From Rubritalea marina DSM 17716 (lineage in GTDB: Bacteria > Verrucomicrobiota > Verrucomicrobiia > Verrucomicrobiales > Akkermansiaceae), in contig NZ_KB899248.1 in assembly GCF_000378105.1 (NCBI RefSeq), forward strand, positions 186,001-250,000: a DNA stretch of 64,000 nt, read 5' to 3'. The notes below the pieces were generated by a model that was not told the origin of the DNA, made no database searches, and saw only the letters and a list, made by a program, of their open reading frames with translations. Shown one piece after another: positions 8,464 to 17,423 of the stretch. Both the position numbers and the translations under genes were made by a program. How positions within the stretch are numbered: position 1 is the stretch's first letter; each line of letters starts with the position of its first letter.

Positions 8464-9999
8464 ATGAATAGAAAAAAATGGAATTTCATGCATGGCACTT
8501 GCGTGGCTGGCCCTCGATTGCAGCATTTGCTTCCATGGCACGCGACGCTGATCAAGTTAGTTTGTGCTTTGGCATTGGCCAGTCTGCCGGGTCAGTTGCT
8601 AGCAACTGATAGCAAGCAGCCAAATATCTTGGTTTTCTTGGTAGATGATCTTGGCTTCATGGATGTGGGTGCTAACAATCCTGATTGTTTTTATGACACT
8701 CCAAATATCGATGCATTGGCTGCTTCAGGGATGCGATTTACCGATGGTTACGCGGCCAATCCAGTTTGTTCGCCGACGCGCTACAGCTTGATGACTGGGA
8801 AGTACCCGACGCGAGTTGCGGCAACCAATTTCTTTTCAGGGAGGCGTGCTGGAAAATTTAAGCCAGCACCACTGCACGATCAGATGGATCTGGAAGAAGT
8901 CACTCTAGCGGAGGCATTGAAGACGAAAAATTACGCCACGTATTTTGCGGGCAAATGGCATATGGGACCCACGCGCGCTTTTTTCCCTCAGGCTCAAGGC
9001 TTCGACGTCAATGTAGGAGGCCACAAGGCTGGCGGACCATACACGGGAAATAAGTACTTTTCTCCCTTTGAGAATCCAGAACTCAAGCCCGATAGCCCTG
9101 AGGGGGATCACCTGCCTGATCGGCTTGCGCGTGAGACCGTGAAGTTTATCCAAGACAATAAGGATCGCGCATTCTTGGCGTACCTTTCCTTTTACTCAGT
9201 GCACACGCCATTGATGGGCCGGCCGGACTTGGTGGAAAAATATGAAGAAAAAGCGCGTTCGGTTCGGGGGAAAGAATTTGCCGAGGAAGAGCAGGTTCTG
9301 CTTATTGAGGAGAAGCGTGAAGTGCGGGTTTTACAAAAGCACGCGTCGTATGCCGCGATGGTCGAAGCGATGGATGAGGCCGTGGGCAATGTACTCGCTG
9401 GTCTGGATGAGGCGGGCGTCGCCGACAACACCATCGTTTTTTTCACCTCTGACAATGGTGGGTTATCCAGCTCTGAAGGCTCGCCCACTAGCAATATGCC
9501 GCTGCGCGGGGGAAAAGGATGGATCTACGAAGGTGGTATCCGTGAGCCGTGGATTGTGCGCTACCCAGGGGTGACCACACCTGGCTCAGTCAGCGAACAA
9601 ATGATTTGTTCCATCGACCTTTTTCCTACCATCATGGCTGCGGCTGATATTGATGCAGGGGTTGCGGTGGATGGGATTGATCTTACTCCCGCCCTCGAGG
9701 GGAAGTCGCTAGACCGCGATACTTTATTCTGGCATTACCCGCATTACTCGAACCAAGGAGGCATGCCTGGTGGCGTCATTCGAGTTGCAGATTACAAACT
9801 CGTAGAACGCTATGAAGACGGCAGCGTGCATCTCTATAATCTCAAAGACGACATTGGCGAACAGCACGACTTAGCAGCAAAAATGCCAGAAAAAGTCTCG
9901 CAGATGCGCCGTCAATTGCATGCCTGGTACAAGGAAGTCGGGGCGATGTTTCTGCAGGAAAAAGATGGTATCAAACCATGGTCTCCTACGCTTGATTGA
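8464..9999 (+). CDS. secreted type I sulfatase (arylsulfatase A-like)
   Basis: About 511 residues. A long N-terminal stretch with a hydrophobic signal ends near GQLLATDS, then FLVDDLGFMDVG provides the metal ligands. CSPTR (C102) is the formylglycine site, with Thr in place of the commoner Ser. FTSDNGGLSSSEG and HYPHYSNQGG are typical of the A-type branch that includes polysaccharide sulfatases. The frame opens at 8356 inside the previous gene; the ATG at 8464 is the sensible start. It is only distantly similar to the upstream sulfatase, so the pair is not a recent tandem copy. It ends 20 bases before the convergent ACP phosphodiesterase gene. Confidence 0.85.
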   Translation: MNRKKWNFMHGTCVAGPRLQHLLPWHATLIKLVCALALASLPGQLLATDSKQPNILVFLVDDLGFMDVGANNPDCFYDTPNIDALAASGMRFTDGYAANPVCSPTRYSLMTGKYPTRVAATNFFSGRRAGKFKPAPLHDQMDLEEVTLAEALKTKNYATYFAGKWHMGPTRAFFPQAQGFDVNVGGHKAGGPYTGNKYFSPFENPELKPDSPEGDHLPDRLARETVKFIQDNKDRAFLAYLSFYSVHTPLMGRPDLVEKYEEKARSVRGKEFAEEEQVLLIEEKREVRVLQKHASYAAMVEAMDEAVGNVLAGLDEAGVADNTIVFFTSDNGGLSSSEGSPTSNMPLRGGKGWIYEGGIREPWIVRYPGVTTPGSVSEQMICSIDLFPTIMAAADIDAGVAVDGIDLTPALEGKSLDRDTLFWHYPHYSNQGGMPGGVIRVADYKLVERYEDGSVHLYNLKDDIGEQHDLAAKMPEKVSQMRRQLHAWYKEVGAMFLQEKDGIKPWSPTLD

Positions 10000-10019
10000 G
10001 TGGCGAGATGGAGCGAAGA

Positions 10020-10628
10020 TCAATGTCCTGTATCGTTTGATAGCGTCGCAGCATGCTGTTGGAGATCGGGATAGAGGGCCAGAAAATGCTCTTCAAACTG
10101 CGCGTAGTGCCTGAGGAAGTCGTCGTAGCAATTTGCTACTGGGCTGATCCAGGATCGATTGCGCCTCGATATCCTATTGAGTGTGAGTTGGATCCCGTCC
10201 TTCTGCAGGTAGCAGCTCAGCCAGTCTTCGTCTCGCAGCATCTGGTAGACATTGCCAAATCCTCCAACCCACCATTGAGGGTGGGCTTCTAGAGTCTGGT
10301 AAAACTCGCCGATGAAGCTTTGTCGGGGCTCGTGATGAAAGCGGCTCCAGTGTTGACTCAAAAAGTGGTCGTAGAAGATGTCTATGGCAATGCCTCCGAG
10401 TCTTCTTCGGGAGGGATCGATCAGTTGCTTGGAGGCGATAAAGCTAGGGTGTGAGTCGGTGAAGGAGTCGATAGCGCGGTGCATCATCAGGCCATCCACG
10501 AGCTCATCAGGCCACTCTGCCCTGAGTGCTTCGCGAGTACCTTTGGCAAAATCGCCCAAGAAATTTCCCATCTGTGAGGCGGGGCTTGGGTGAGCTAGAG
10601 CAATGTGGGCGAGATAATTCATCGACAT
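10020..10628 (-). CDS. acpH: acyl carrier protein phosphodiesterase (AcpH family)
   Basis: A 202-residue cytosolic protein matching the AcpH/DUF479 family, which removes the 4'-phosphopantetheine arm from holo-ACP. Landmarks are MNYLAHIALA at the start, GNFLGDFAKG, MMHRAIDSFTD, and RRLGGIAIDIFYDHFL carrying the metal-binding His/Asp residues of the HD-like fold. The length is normal for the family (about 195-205). Starts at 10628 (MSMNYLAH) and 10622 (MNYLAH) are both possible. It is a single gene on this strand. Confidence 0.85.
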   Translation of the reverse strand: MSMNYLAHIALAHPSPASQMGNFLGDFAKGTREALRAEWPDELVDGLMMHRAIDSFTDSHPSFIASKQLIDPSRRRLGGIAIDIFYDHFLSQHWSRFHHEPRQSFIGEFYQTLEAHPQWWVGGFGNVYQMLRDEDWLSCYLQKDGIQLTLNRISRRNRSWISPVANCYDDFLRHYAQFEEHFLALYPDLQQHAATLSNDTGH

Positions 10629-10796
10629 CCCACTCTTGCATTGATGCTGGGAATTGCAAGGTGTGAGCGCCGGACATCACCACATCATAGATCGCACCTT
10701 GGCTGAGCTTAGATCCATTCCTTACGTTCCAAGCTTGTAGTCGTTAGCCCAAGCTTGGTTTGCGACTGAAAGCATGTGGGGTATAGTAGCGTAGTA

Positions 10797-12074
10797 ATGG
10801 TAAGGATGAGACACAGATGGATGAACTTGGTTGGCCTCGTGTGTGGGGTGGCATGGATGCCACTGGCCGCCACCGAGTTTGACTTGGGTCCCATCTATTA
10901 CACGGACTCTGAAGACCACAATAAAGTGCACGACCTTGAACGTGATCTTCCCAAGCTTTTTTCAGAGAATGATCCTGAGAAATGTCTGGAGCTTTTGCTC
11001 GCGCACCTCGGGATTTCCGAGCATTCCCAAGTGTTGGTTTTTTCAAAGTCAAGCGAGCAAAATAGCCTGATCAGCCCGAAGACACCTCGTGCGATCTATC
11101 ACTCAGAAGACTACTACGTGGGCTATGTAGCAGGTGGGATGATTGAGCTGATAGCAGCTGACGACCCAGTGGGGATGAAGTTTTACACCTTTGATCCACG
11201 CGCTCCGGAGGGAGAAAGAAAGGTGACGAGGGACAACACCTGCCTACGTTGCCATGCCACAGCACGCACCCGTGAGGTGCCCGGTGTGCTCGTCCGCTCG
11301 CTATCCACGCAGAAGGATGGACACCTAGAAATTTTTGGTGACACCTACCTGACGAGGCCTTCTAGCCCGATTGAAGAACGCTGGGGCGGGTGGTACGTGA
11401 CCGGCCGTCATGGAGACGTGCCGCACTTGGGGAACCAATTTTCAGATGGTGACAGGGATGCTGAAAAGGTGATGAATCTGCAGAGCCTTGATGGGCTGGT
11501 AGATCTCTCGAATTACGCCCAGAAAACCAGCGATATCGTGTCGCTCATGGTGATGGAGCATCAGGTCGATGTGCACAACCTTCTGAGCTGGGTGCGCATG
11601 GAGTATGAGCGAGCGAAGTTTTTGGCACTCGCATTTGATCCCGAGCGCGACCTGAGCCAGAGTGCGCTATTGCAGCGCTTAGAGCAGGATTTTTCAGAGA
11701 AGTTGCTGAAGGCATTATGCTTTGATGGGGAGGCCAAGCTACCTGCGGATGGTATCGATGGCTGCGACGCATTTGCTCAAAGCTTTGAAGCACGAGGACC
11801 GCGAAGTAAGGAAGGGTGGTCACTTTATGATCTGCGCTTGCAGAAGCGCCTCTTCAAGTATCGCTGCAGCTATATGGTATACAGCAAAGGCTTTGAATTC
11901 TTACCACCTGAAATCAAGAGCCGAACTCTCAACTTATTGCATCAGCACCTTACTGCGGATGCTTTTGATGGCTTGCCGAAGATGAGTAAGCGAGAGAGAG
12001 AGCGTGTGCACGCCATCCTCAGTCAGACGCACCCCGACTACGCCAAGCTTTCCGCAAGCGCCTCGGTGTATTGA
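10797..12074 (+). CDS. secreted mono-haem protein of unknown function
   Basis: About 425 residues. A signal peptide (ending near LAATEF) precedes a soluble domain with one c-type haem motif CLRCH (149-153). That motif follows a segment rich in aromatic and acidic residues (EDYYVGYVAGGMIELIAAD, KFYTFDPRAPEGERK). A MEHQVDVHNLLSWV helix follows. The C-terminal half is largely helical with no motif I know. It is probably periplasmic and electron-transferring or redox-sensing, but I do not recognise a characterised family. The start could also be the ATG at 10806 or the GTG at 10776. The neighbours (AcpH, MDR oxidoreductase) give no functional hint. Confidence 0.7.
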   Translation: MVRMRHRWMNLVGLVCGVAWMPLAATEFDLGPIYYTDSEDHNKVHDLERDLPKLFSENDPEKCLELLLAHLGISEHSQVLVFSKSSEQNSLISPKTPRAIYHSEDYYVGYVAGGMIELIAADDPVGMKFYTFDPRAPEGERKVTRDNTCLRCHATARTREVPGVLVRSLSTQKDGHLEIFGDTYLTRPSSPIEERWGGWYVTGRHGDVPHLGNQFSDGDRDAEKVMNLQSLDGLVDLSNYAQKTSDIVSLMVMEHQVDVHNLLSWVRMEYERAKFLALAFDPERDLSQSALLQRLEQDFSEKLLKALCFDGEAKLPADGIDGCDAFAQSFEARGPRSKEGWSLYDLRLQKRLFKYRCSYMVYSKGFEFLPPEIKSRTLNLLHQHLTADAFDGLPKMSKRERERVHAILSQTHPDYAKLSASASVY

Positions 12075-12130
12075 GTATTCTTCGAGGGTCTCTGGACAAA
12101 TTTAGGCTGATTTGCTAGTGGTTAGCCCTT

Positions 12131-13138
12131 ATGAAATCGTTTGCATATCAATCTGCCTTCAGCCTCGATTCTGGGCAGACCTTACAAGAGCTTGATCTAC
12201 CACAACCAGTCGCTCAAGGGCATGACCTTCTGGTGGAAGTGAAGGCCATTTCAGTGAATCCAGTGGATGCCAAGGTGCGTCAATGGATGTCTGCAGAGCC
12301 AGGCAAAGCCAAGGTTCTCGGTTGGGATGCCGCTGGAGTGGTGAAAGCAGTTGGCGATAAGGTAAGTGATTTCAAAGTAGGTGATGAGGTTTGGTACGCA
12401 GGGGATCTCACCCGCCCGGGAAGCAATGCTGAGTTCCAGCTCGTGGATGCACGGATTGTAGGGCGCAAGCCAAGTTCCTTGGGGTTTGCTGAGGCTGCAG
12501 CAATGCCGCTCACCACGATCACAGCGTGGGAGATGCTCTTTGACCGCTTGGAGGTCGAACGCGAACATTCCGATAAAACGATTTTAGTGATTGGTGCAGC
12601 TGGCGGGGTTGGTTCGATCATGGTTCAGTTGCTCAAGCATTTCACCGCACTCAAGGTCATTGGCACCGCATCACGTGCGGAAACTGTGGCCTGGCTCAAG
12701 GAGCTAGGAGTCGATTATTTGGTGAACCACCGTCAGCCCGTTGCTGAACAAGTCCGAGCGCACGGGATCAAAGAGGTCGACTATGTCGTTAGCCTTACCA
12801 ATACCGAAGATCACTACGAAAATATCGTCGATATTCTCAAGCCTCAGGGAAAGCTAGGTCTGATTGATGATCCCAAGGAACTCGATGTCGTGGCGCTCAA
12901 GCAAAAGTGCATCTCGCTCCACTGGGAGTTTATGTTCACGCGCTCGATGTTCCATACCGATGACATCAATGCTCAACACGAGCTGCTCAATCAGGTTGCC
13001 GAACTCGTGGATCAAGGGAAGATCAAATCCACATTGGGTGAGCATTTTGGCGAGATCAATGTCGACAATTTGATGCGCGCGCACGCATTGCTAGAATCCC
13101 AAGCTGCGAAGGGAAAGATTGTCTTAGAAGGCTTCTAG
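12131..13138 (+). CDS. zinc-type alcohol dehydrogenase-like MDR oxidoreductase
   Basis: A 335-residue medium-chain dehydrogenase/reductase of the quinone-oxidoreductase branch. The N-terminal GroES-like fold has ISVNPVDAKVR and LGWDAAGVV. The Rossmann domain has the nucleotide-binding motif IGAAGGVGSIMVQLLKH. The catalytic and structural zinc cysteines of classical alcohol dehydrogenases are absent, as in NADPH quinone reductases. It matches my memory of the adh_fam_1 type of zinc-binding ADH-family proteins. The substrate is unknown; detoxification of quinones or reactive aldehydes is the usual guess. It stands alone between the mono-haem gene and trxB. Confidence 0.82.
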   Translation: MKSFAYQSAFSLDSGQTLQELDLPQPVAQGHDLLVEVKAISVNPVDAKVRQWMSAEPGKAKVLGWDAAGVVKAVGDKVSDFKVGDEVWYAGDLTRPGSNAEFQLVDARIVGRKPSSLGFAEAAAMPLTTITAWEMLFDRLEVEREHSDKTILVIGAAGGVGSIMVQLLKHFTALKVIGTASRAETVAWLKELGVDYLVNHRQPVAEQVRAHGIKEVDYVVSLTNTEDHYENIVDILKPQGKLGLIDDPKELDVVALKQKCISLHWEFMFTRSMFHTDDINAQHELLNQVAELVDQGKIKSTLGEHFGEINVDNLMRAHALLESQAAKGKIVLEGF

Positions 13139-13282
13139 ATTGAGCTGTCATTCGCAGCCTGCAGGAGACCCTAGGCATGATGCATTACGCTAATACTATC
13201 TATCAGTGAGGATCCTTGTTATTTCGAGTTGCGGGCATAGCATTCCTAGGCATACTTCTCCCATCAACGGAATGATCCCTAT

Positions 13283-14236
13283 ATGGAAAACGTAATTATT
13301 ATTGGAACTGGGCCTGCTGGATACACGGCGGCAATCTACTCAGCACGTGCTGATTTCTCCCCATTGGTTCTCACTGGCGCGCAGCCAGGTGGCCAGCTGA
13401 CCACGACGACCGATGTAGAAAATTTCCCAGGATTCCCTGAAGGTGTGATGGGGCCTGAGCTCATGCAGAAGATGCAGCAACAAGCTGAGCGCTTTGGTGC
13501 TCGCGTGCAGAACAGCGTGGAAGTGACGAGCGTGGAACACAATGAAGACAAATCCTTCACCGTCCATGCTAAGCAAATCTTTGGCTCCGAGACAATGAGT
13601 TGGGACACCAAGACCGTGATCATTGCTTCTGGCGCTTCTGCCAAGTACCTCGGTATCGAAGGTGAGATGGACCTCGTGAAGAGTGGTGCCGGCCTCACAG
13701 CCTGTGCTACCTGTGACGGTGCATTCTACCGCGACGTCCCGGTTGCTGTGATTGGTGGTGGCGACACTGCTGCTGAGGAGGCAACCTTCCTGACCAAATT
13801 TGCCAGCAAGGTGTACCTCATCCACCGCCGCGACGAGCTACGCGCCTCTAAAGTGATGGCACAGCGCGCATTGGACAACGAGAAGATCGAGCCAGTGTGG
13901 AATTCACAAGTGACGGACTACCTTCTCGATGACAACGGCCGCATCCGCGGAGTCAAACTGGAGAGCACCGTCGACGGTTCTGAGTCCGAGCTTCCAGTAG
14001 AAGGTGTGTTCATGGCGATCGGTCACAACCCGAACAGCAGCTTCCTCAGCGAGGAGCTAGTGGACAAAGACGAAAGCGGCTACTTGCTACAGATTCCTGG
14101 CAAGACAGCGACCAAGACTCCTGGTATCTTTGCTGCTGGCGACATCGCTGACACAGTGTACCGCCAAGGCATCACTGCTGCAGGCCAAGGTTGTGCCGCA
14201 GCACTTGAAGCTGAGCATTACATCGCGGCTCTCTAA
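13283..14236 (+). CDS. trxB: thioredoxin-disulfide reductase
   Basis: A 317-residue FAD/NADPH enzyme that reduces thioredoxin in the cytosol. It has the N-terminal FAD motif IIGTGPAGYTAAIYSAR, the NADPH motif VIGGGDTAAEEATFL, the redox-active CATC (141-144) in ACATCDG, and the C-terminal FAD motif GIFAAGDIAD. The length and motif order are standard for low-molecular-weight TrxB. A terminator follows the stop codon. Confidence 0.95.
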   Translation: MENVIIIGTGPAGYTAAIYSARADFSPLVLTGAQPGGQLTTTTDVENFPGFPEGVMGPELMQKMQQQAERFGARVQNSVEVTSVEHNEDKSFTVHAKQIFGSETMSWDTKTVIIASGASAKYLGIEGEMDLVKSGAGLTACATCDGAFYRDVPVAVIGGGDTAAEEATFLTKFASKVYLIHRRDELRASKVMAQRALDNEKIEPVWNSQVTDYLLDDNGRIRGVKLESTVDGSESELPVEGVFMAIGHNPNSSFLSEELVDKDESGYLLQIPGKTATKTPGIFAAGDIADTVYRQGITAAGQGCAAALEAEHYIAAL

Positions 14237-14263
14237 TTCGAGTAGAATAGATCCTTTTCAATC

Positions 14264-14300
14264 ATCGCGCAGTTGGGCATTCCAGCTGCGCGATTTTTTT
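14264..14300 (+). terminator. intrinsic terminator between trxB and convergent sulfatase gene
   Basis: ATCGCGCAGTT (14264-14274), loop GGGCATTCC, AGCTGCGCGAT (14284-14294) with one wobble pair, then a T run to 14300. It serves trxB. The T run overlaps the stop region of the convergent sulfatase. Confidence 0.8.
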
Positions 14301-15738
14301 ATGCCTCCGCTTTTCCTGGCTCCTTCTGCTCAAGTTCGCGCTTCGGGAATCTCTGCAGGTAATGATCGAGCCTCTGGCGCATCATCTCGAGTTGCTTCTC
14401 ATACTCGGGGGACTTGGCGCGGTTGACCTTTTCGTTGGGGTCGTTTTTCAGATCGTAGAGGCATTCGTAGGGTTTTTCTTGGTCGTAATAGACGGCGTAC
14501 TTGTAACGCTCGCTACGTACTCCATGCCAGTTTTCGAAAAGCTTAAAGTGGTGTTCTACAAAGGTATCTTGGCGCCATTGCTCAGGGGCTTGCCCTTTCA
14601 AAAATGGGGTGAGGCTTTTGCCTTGGTACCCTTCGGGAATTTCTAGCTCAGCCAGATCGACAATGGTGGGTGTGAGGTCGATGTTATTGACCAAGTGCTC
14701 GACCACATTGCCACGACTTTCTTGTGGTACACGTGGGTCGTAAATGATCAATGGCACGCGAAGTGATTGTTCGTAATGGTTCCATTTGCCCGCCATGCCG
14801 CGATCGCCCATCATCAATCCATTGTCGGCGGAGTAAATGATGATGGTATTGTCGGCGAGACCTCGTTGCTCTAGCACCTCGAGGACGCGTGTCATGGCAT
14901 TGTCGATACCTGTGACCATGCGGTAGTAGGCGCGCATGTTTGCTGTGTACTTTTCAGGAGTGTCCCAGCGCCAGTAATAGCGTTTTCGATTCAGCTGGTC
15001 TTTGTCTTTGAGGAAGTCGGGTGCTTGGTCGTAGTATTCTGAAGATGCAAGTTTGGGAGCCGGAATCTCAATGTCCTCGTAGAGCCCGTCGGCTGATTCG
15101 GGCCATTGAAAGTGAAAGCCTGGGCGGCGGTCGCCATCTTCCGCATGGGTGGCATTGAAACCAATTGATAGGCAGAAGGGAGTGCCCTCGGGGACCGATT
15201 CAATAAAGGTGATTCCAGAATCCGCACAGAGGTCGGTTTCATGTCGTTTACTCCCATCGGCGAGGGTCTTAATAAACGGGTTGCGGTTGATTGAATGGTA
15301 AAAATCTAGGTAGGAATTCATCGTGGCACCTTCGAACTGCACCCCTAATTTTCCTGCGACTCCAATTTGGTATCCTGCTTCCTTCAGCAGGGCCGGGTAG
15401 CTTTGTTGCACAAGAGCCTTGGATACGGGATCCTCTAGAAAGTTATAGCCATGGGTGCGTTGGCTCACACCGGTAAGGATGCTAGCGCGGCTCGCGGCGC
15501 AGATGGGTACTTCGCAAAAGGAATTCTTGAAGCGTGTGCCTTGCATCGCCAAGCGGTCAATCGTCGGGCTCTGCACAATTGGGTTGCCATAGCAGGCTAG
15601 GGCGTCGTCACGTTGGTCGTCTGCCAGAAAAAAGATGATATTGGGGGGAGACGCAGCAGTGCTGATGGAGGATAATGAGAGCAGTGCCGGAAAAATAAGG
15701 CAGTGTGAGAAGTCTAAAAAATGACGAAGAAGTGGCAT
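14299..15738 (-). CDS. secreted type I sulfatase (iduronate-2-sulfatase-like)
   Basis: A 479-residue exported sulfatase. A signal peptide (ending near STAAS) precedes FFLADDQRDDALACYG (metal ligands) and the formylglycine site CAASR (C80), in which Ala replaces the usual Pro. The body has the GVAGKLG, DNGLMMGDRGMAGKWNHYEQSLRVP and VNNIDLTPTIVDLA segments, which are typical of the iduronate/choline-sulfatase-like branch. The C-terminus is charged (Lys/Glu-rich). It is the third sulfatase within 9 kb but stands in its own unit, convergent with trxB and divergent from the ComM-like gene. Confidence 0.87.
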   Translation of the reverse strand: MPLLRHFLDFSHCLIFPALLSLSSISTAASPPNIIFFLADDQRDDALACYGNPIVQSPTIDRLAMQGTRFKNSFCEVPICAASRASILTGVSQRTHGYNFLEDPVSKALVQQSYPALLKEAGYQIGVAGKLGVQFEGATMNSYLDFYHSINRNPFIKTLADGSKRHETDLCADSGITFIESVPEGTPFCLSIGFNATHAEDGDRRPGFHFQWPESADGLYEDIEIPAPKLASSEYYDQAPDFLKDKDQLNRKRYYWRWDTPEKYTANMRAYYRMVTGIDNAMTRVLEVLEQRGLADNTIIIYSADNGLMMGDRGMAGKWNHYEQSLRVPLIIYDPRVPQESRGNVVEHLVNNIDLTPTIVDLAELEIPEGYQGKSLTPFLKGQAPEQWRQDTFVEHHFKLFENWHGVRSERYKYAVYYDQEKPYECLYDLKNDPNEKVNRAKSPEYEKQLEMMRQRLDHYLQRFPKRELEQKEPGKAEA

Positions 15739-15888
15739 AGAGGTACTTATCGTATACGTCTATTCTGACCTTGTGTTTCATATGATTATGGAGCTTAGCG
15801 TGAAGTTGGCTTTTTGTTCGTTGATAGTACGAACATACGAACTTGATCGACCTTGCTTCTAGACTAGGCTGCGGTTACCCTGATAGAT

Positions 15889-17421
15889 ATGTTAGTGCGC
15901 CTATTCTCAGCGGCCTTGCAGGGGGCGGATGCGATCGAAGTCGATGTCGAAGTGAATCATGTGAATCGTGATAAGTCGTCGATGCAGATTGTTGGGCTGC
16001 CTGATGCTGCGGTGCGTGAGAGTGCCCAGAGAGTCACCAGTGCGGTGGTGAATACGGGCTTGCTGGTCGCGATGGGCCAACACACGATCAACTTGGCACC
16101 GGCTGACCTACGCAAAGAGGGACCCAGCTTTGATTTGCCTGTGGCCCTAGCGATTGCGAGTTGTGGGATGGAGGTAGTAATCCCATTTCCTGAGCGTTAT
16201 TGTATTGTGGGGGAGCTCGCCTTGGATGGTCGGGTTCGGCCAGTCAAGGGGGTGATTTCAGTGGCACTGGAGGCAATGGCACAAGGGCGAACGCGTTTGA
16301 TTGTGCCTTCTGCAAATTGTGAAGAGGCGAGTTTGGTTGAAGGGATTGAAATTTATGGGGTCGACACACTAGAGCAGGCCTGGAAGCTACTCATTGGGGA
16401 ATTGGTGGCAGCGCCACACACGCGCCGAGAGCATGGTACAGTGGATGACTTGATGAAGGCAGACCTCTCAGAAGTCCGGGGGCAGCATCAGGTCAAGCGT
16501 GCGCTAGAGGTGGCTGCTGCCGGCGGGCACAATTTGCTCATGGTCGGACCGCCTGGGACTGGAAAGTCGATGATCGCCAAAAGGATCCCTAGCATCCTGC
16601 CAGAGATGAGTTTAGCCGAGGCAATTGAGACGACCAAGATCCATTCATGTGCTGGAGGCTTTGATCATTCCTCAAGCCTACAGCGTGAGAGACCCTTTCG
16701 GGCTCCTCATCACACGATATCGGACGCGGGGCTTCTGGGAGGTGGGTCAAACCCACTACCTGGAGAAGTGAGTCTTGCGCACCACGGGGTGTTGTTTCTT
16801 GACGAGTTGCCGGAGTTTCGGCGCCAAACACTGGAGGTGCTACGCCAACCGTTAGAGGATCGTTCGGTCTCGATTTCGCGGGCAGCTGGTTCGATCCGCT
16901 ACCCCTGCAACTGTATGCTAGTGGCGGCGTTGAATCCATGCCCGTGTGGGTACTACGGCGATCTCAAGCGGATGTGTCGATGTTCGCCAAATCAGATCGA
17001 GAAATACCGCCAGCGAATCTCGGGGCCATTACTCGATCGCATCGATATCCACATTGAGGTGCCAGCGATAGAGTTTTCTGAACTCAGAGATGGTGAACGT
17101 GGAGAAAGCTCAGCATCGGTGCGCCAGCGTGTGGCGGCTGCGCGTCAGGTCCAACAGCAACGCTATAGTGGCTGCGGCGAAGTGCGTAGTAACAGCATGA
17201 TTCCTAACAAACTAATGGACCAACATTGCGCACTGAGCCCAGAAAGTGTGGAGTATCTGGAAATGGTGATGCATGAGCTAAACTTCTCAGCGCGCGCCTA
17301 CAATCGTATTCTCAAGGTCTCACGCACCATCGCCGACCTAGCAGCCAGCCCCAACATCGAGCTCAATCACCTGATGGAAGCCGTGCAATACCGCACCCTA
17401 GACCGAAAGATGATGGGGTGA
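15889..17421 (+). CDS. YifB/ComM-family Mg-chelatase-like AAA+ ATPase
   Basis: A 510-residue protein with the standard three-part layout. An N-terminal Lon-S16-like ChlI domain (IVGLPDAAVRES, DLRKEGPSFDLPVA) comes first. The AAA+ core has Walker A GPPGTGKS (about 219-228) and Walker B VLFLDELPEF, and there is a C-terminal magnesium-chelatase helical domain. In naturally competent bacteria ComM is a helicase that extends recombination branch migration during DNA uptake; in others the role is unknown. No competence genes are nearby. The stop is 2 bases from the stop of the convergent TPR gene, where base composition shifts toward AT. Confidence 0.9.
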   Translation: MLVRLFSAALQGADAIEVDVEVNHVNRDKSSMQIVGLPDAAVRESAQRVTSAVVNTGLLVAMGQHTINLAPADLRKEGPSFDLPVALAIASCGMEVVIPFPERYCIVGELALDGRVRPVKGVISVALEAMAQGRTRLIVPSANCEEASLVEGIEIYGVDTLEQAWKLLIGELVAAPHTRREHGTVDDLMKADLSEVRGQHQVKRALEVAAAGGHNLLMVGPPGTGKSMIAKRIPSILPEMSLAEAIETTKIHSCAGGFDHSSSLQRERPFRAPHHTISDAGLLGGGSNPLPGEVSLAHHGVLFLDELPEFRRQTLEVLRQPLEDRSVSISRAAGSIRYPCNCMLVAALNPCPCGYYGDLKRMCRCSPNQIEKYRQRISGPLLDRIDIHIEVPAIEFSELRDGERGESSASVRQRVAAARQVQQQRYSGCGEVRSNSMIPNKLMDQHCALSPESVEYLEMVMHELNFSARAYNRILKVSRTIADLAASPNIELNHLMEAVQYRTLDRKMMG

Positions 17422-17423
17422 CA

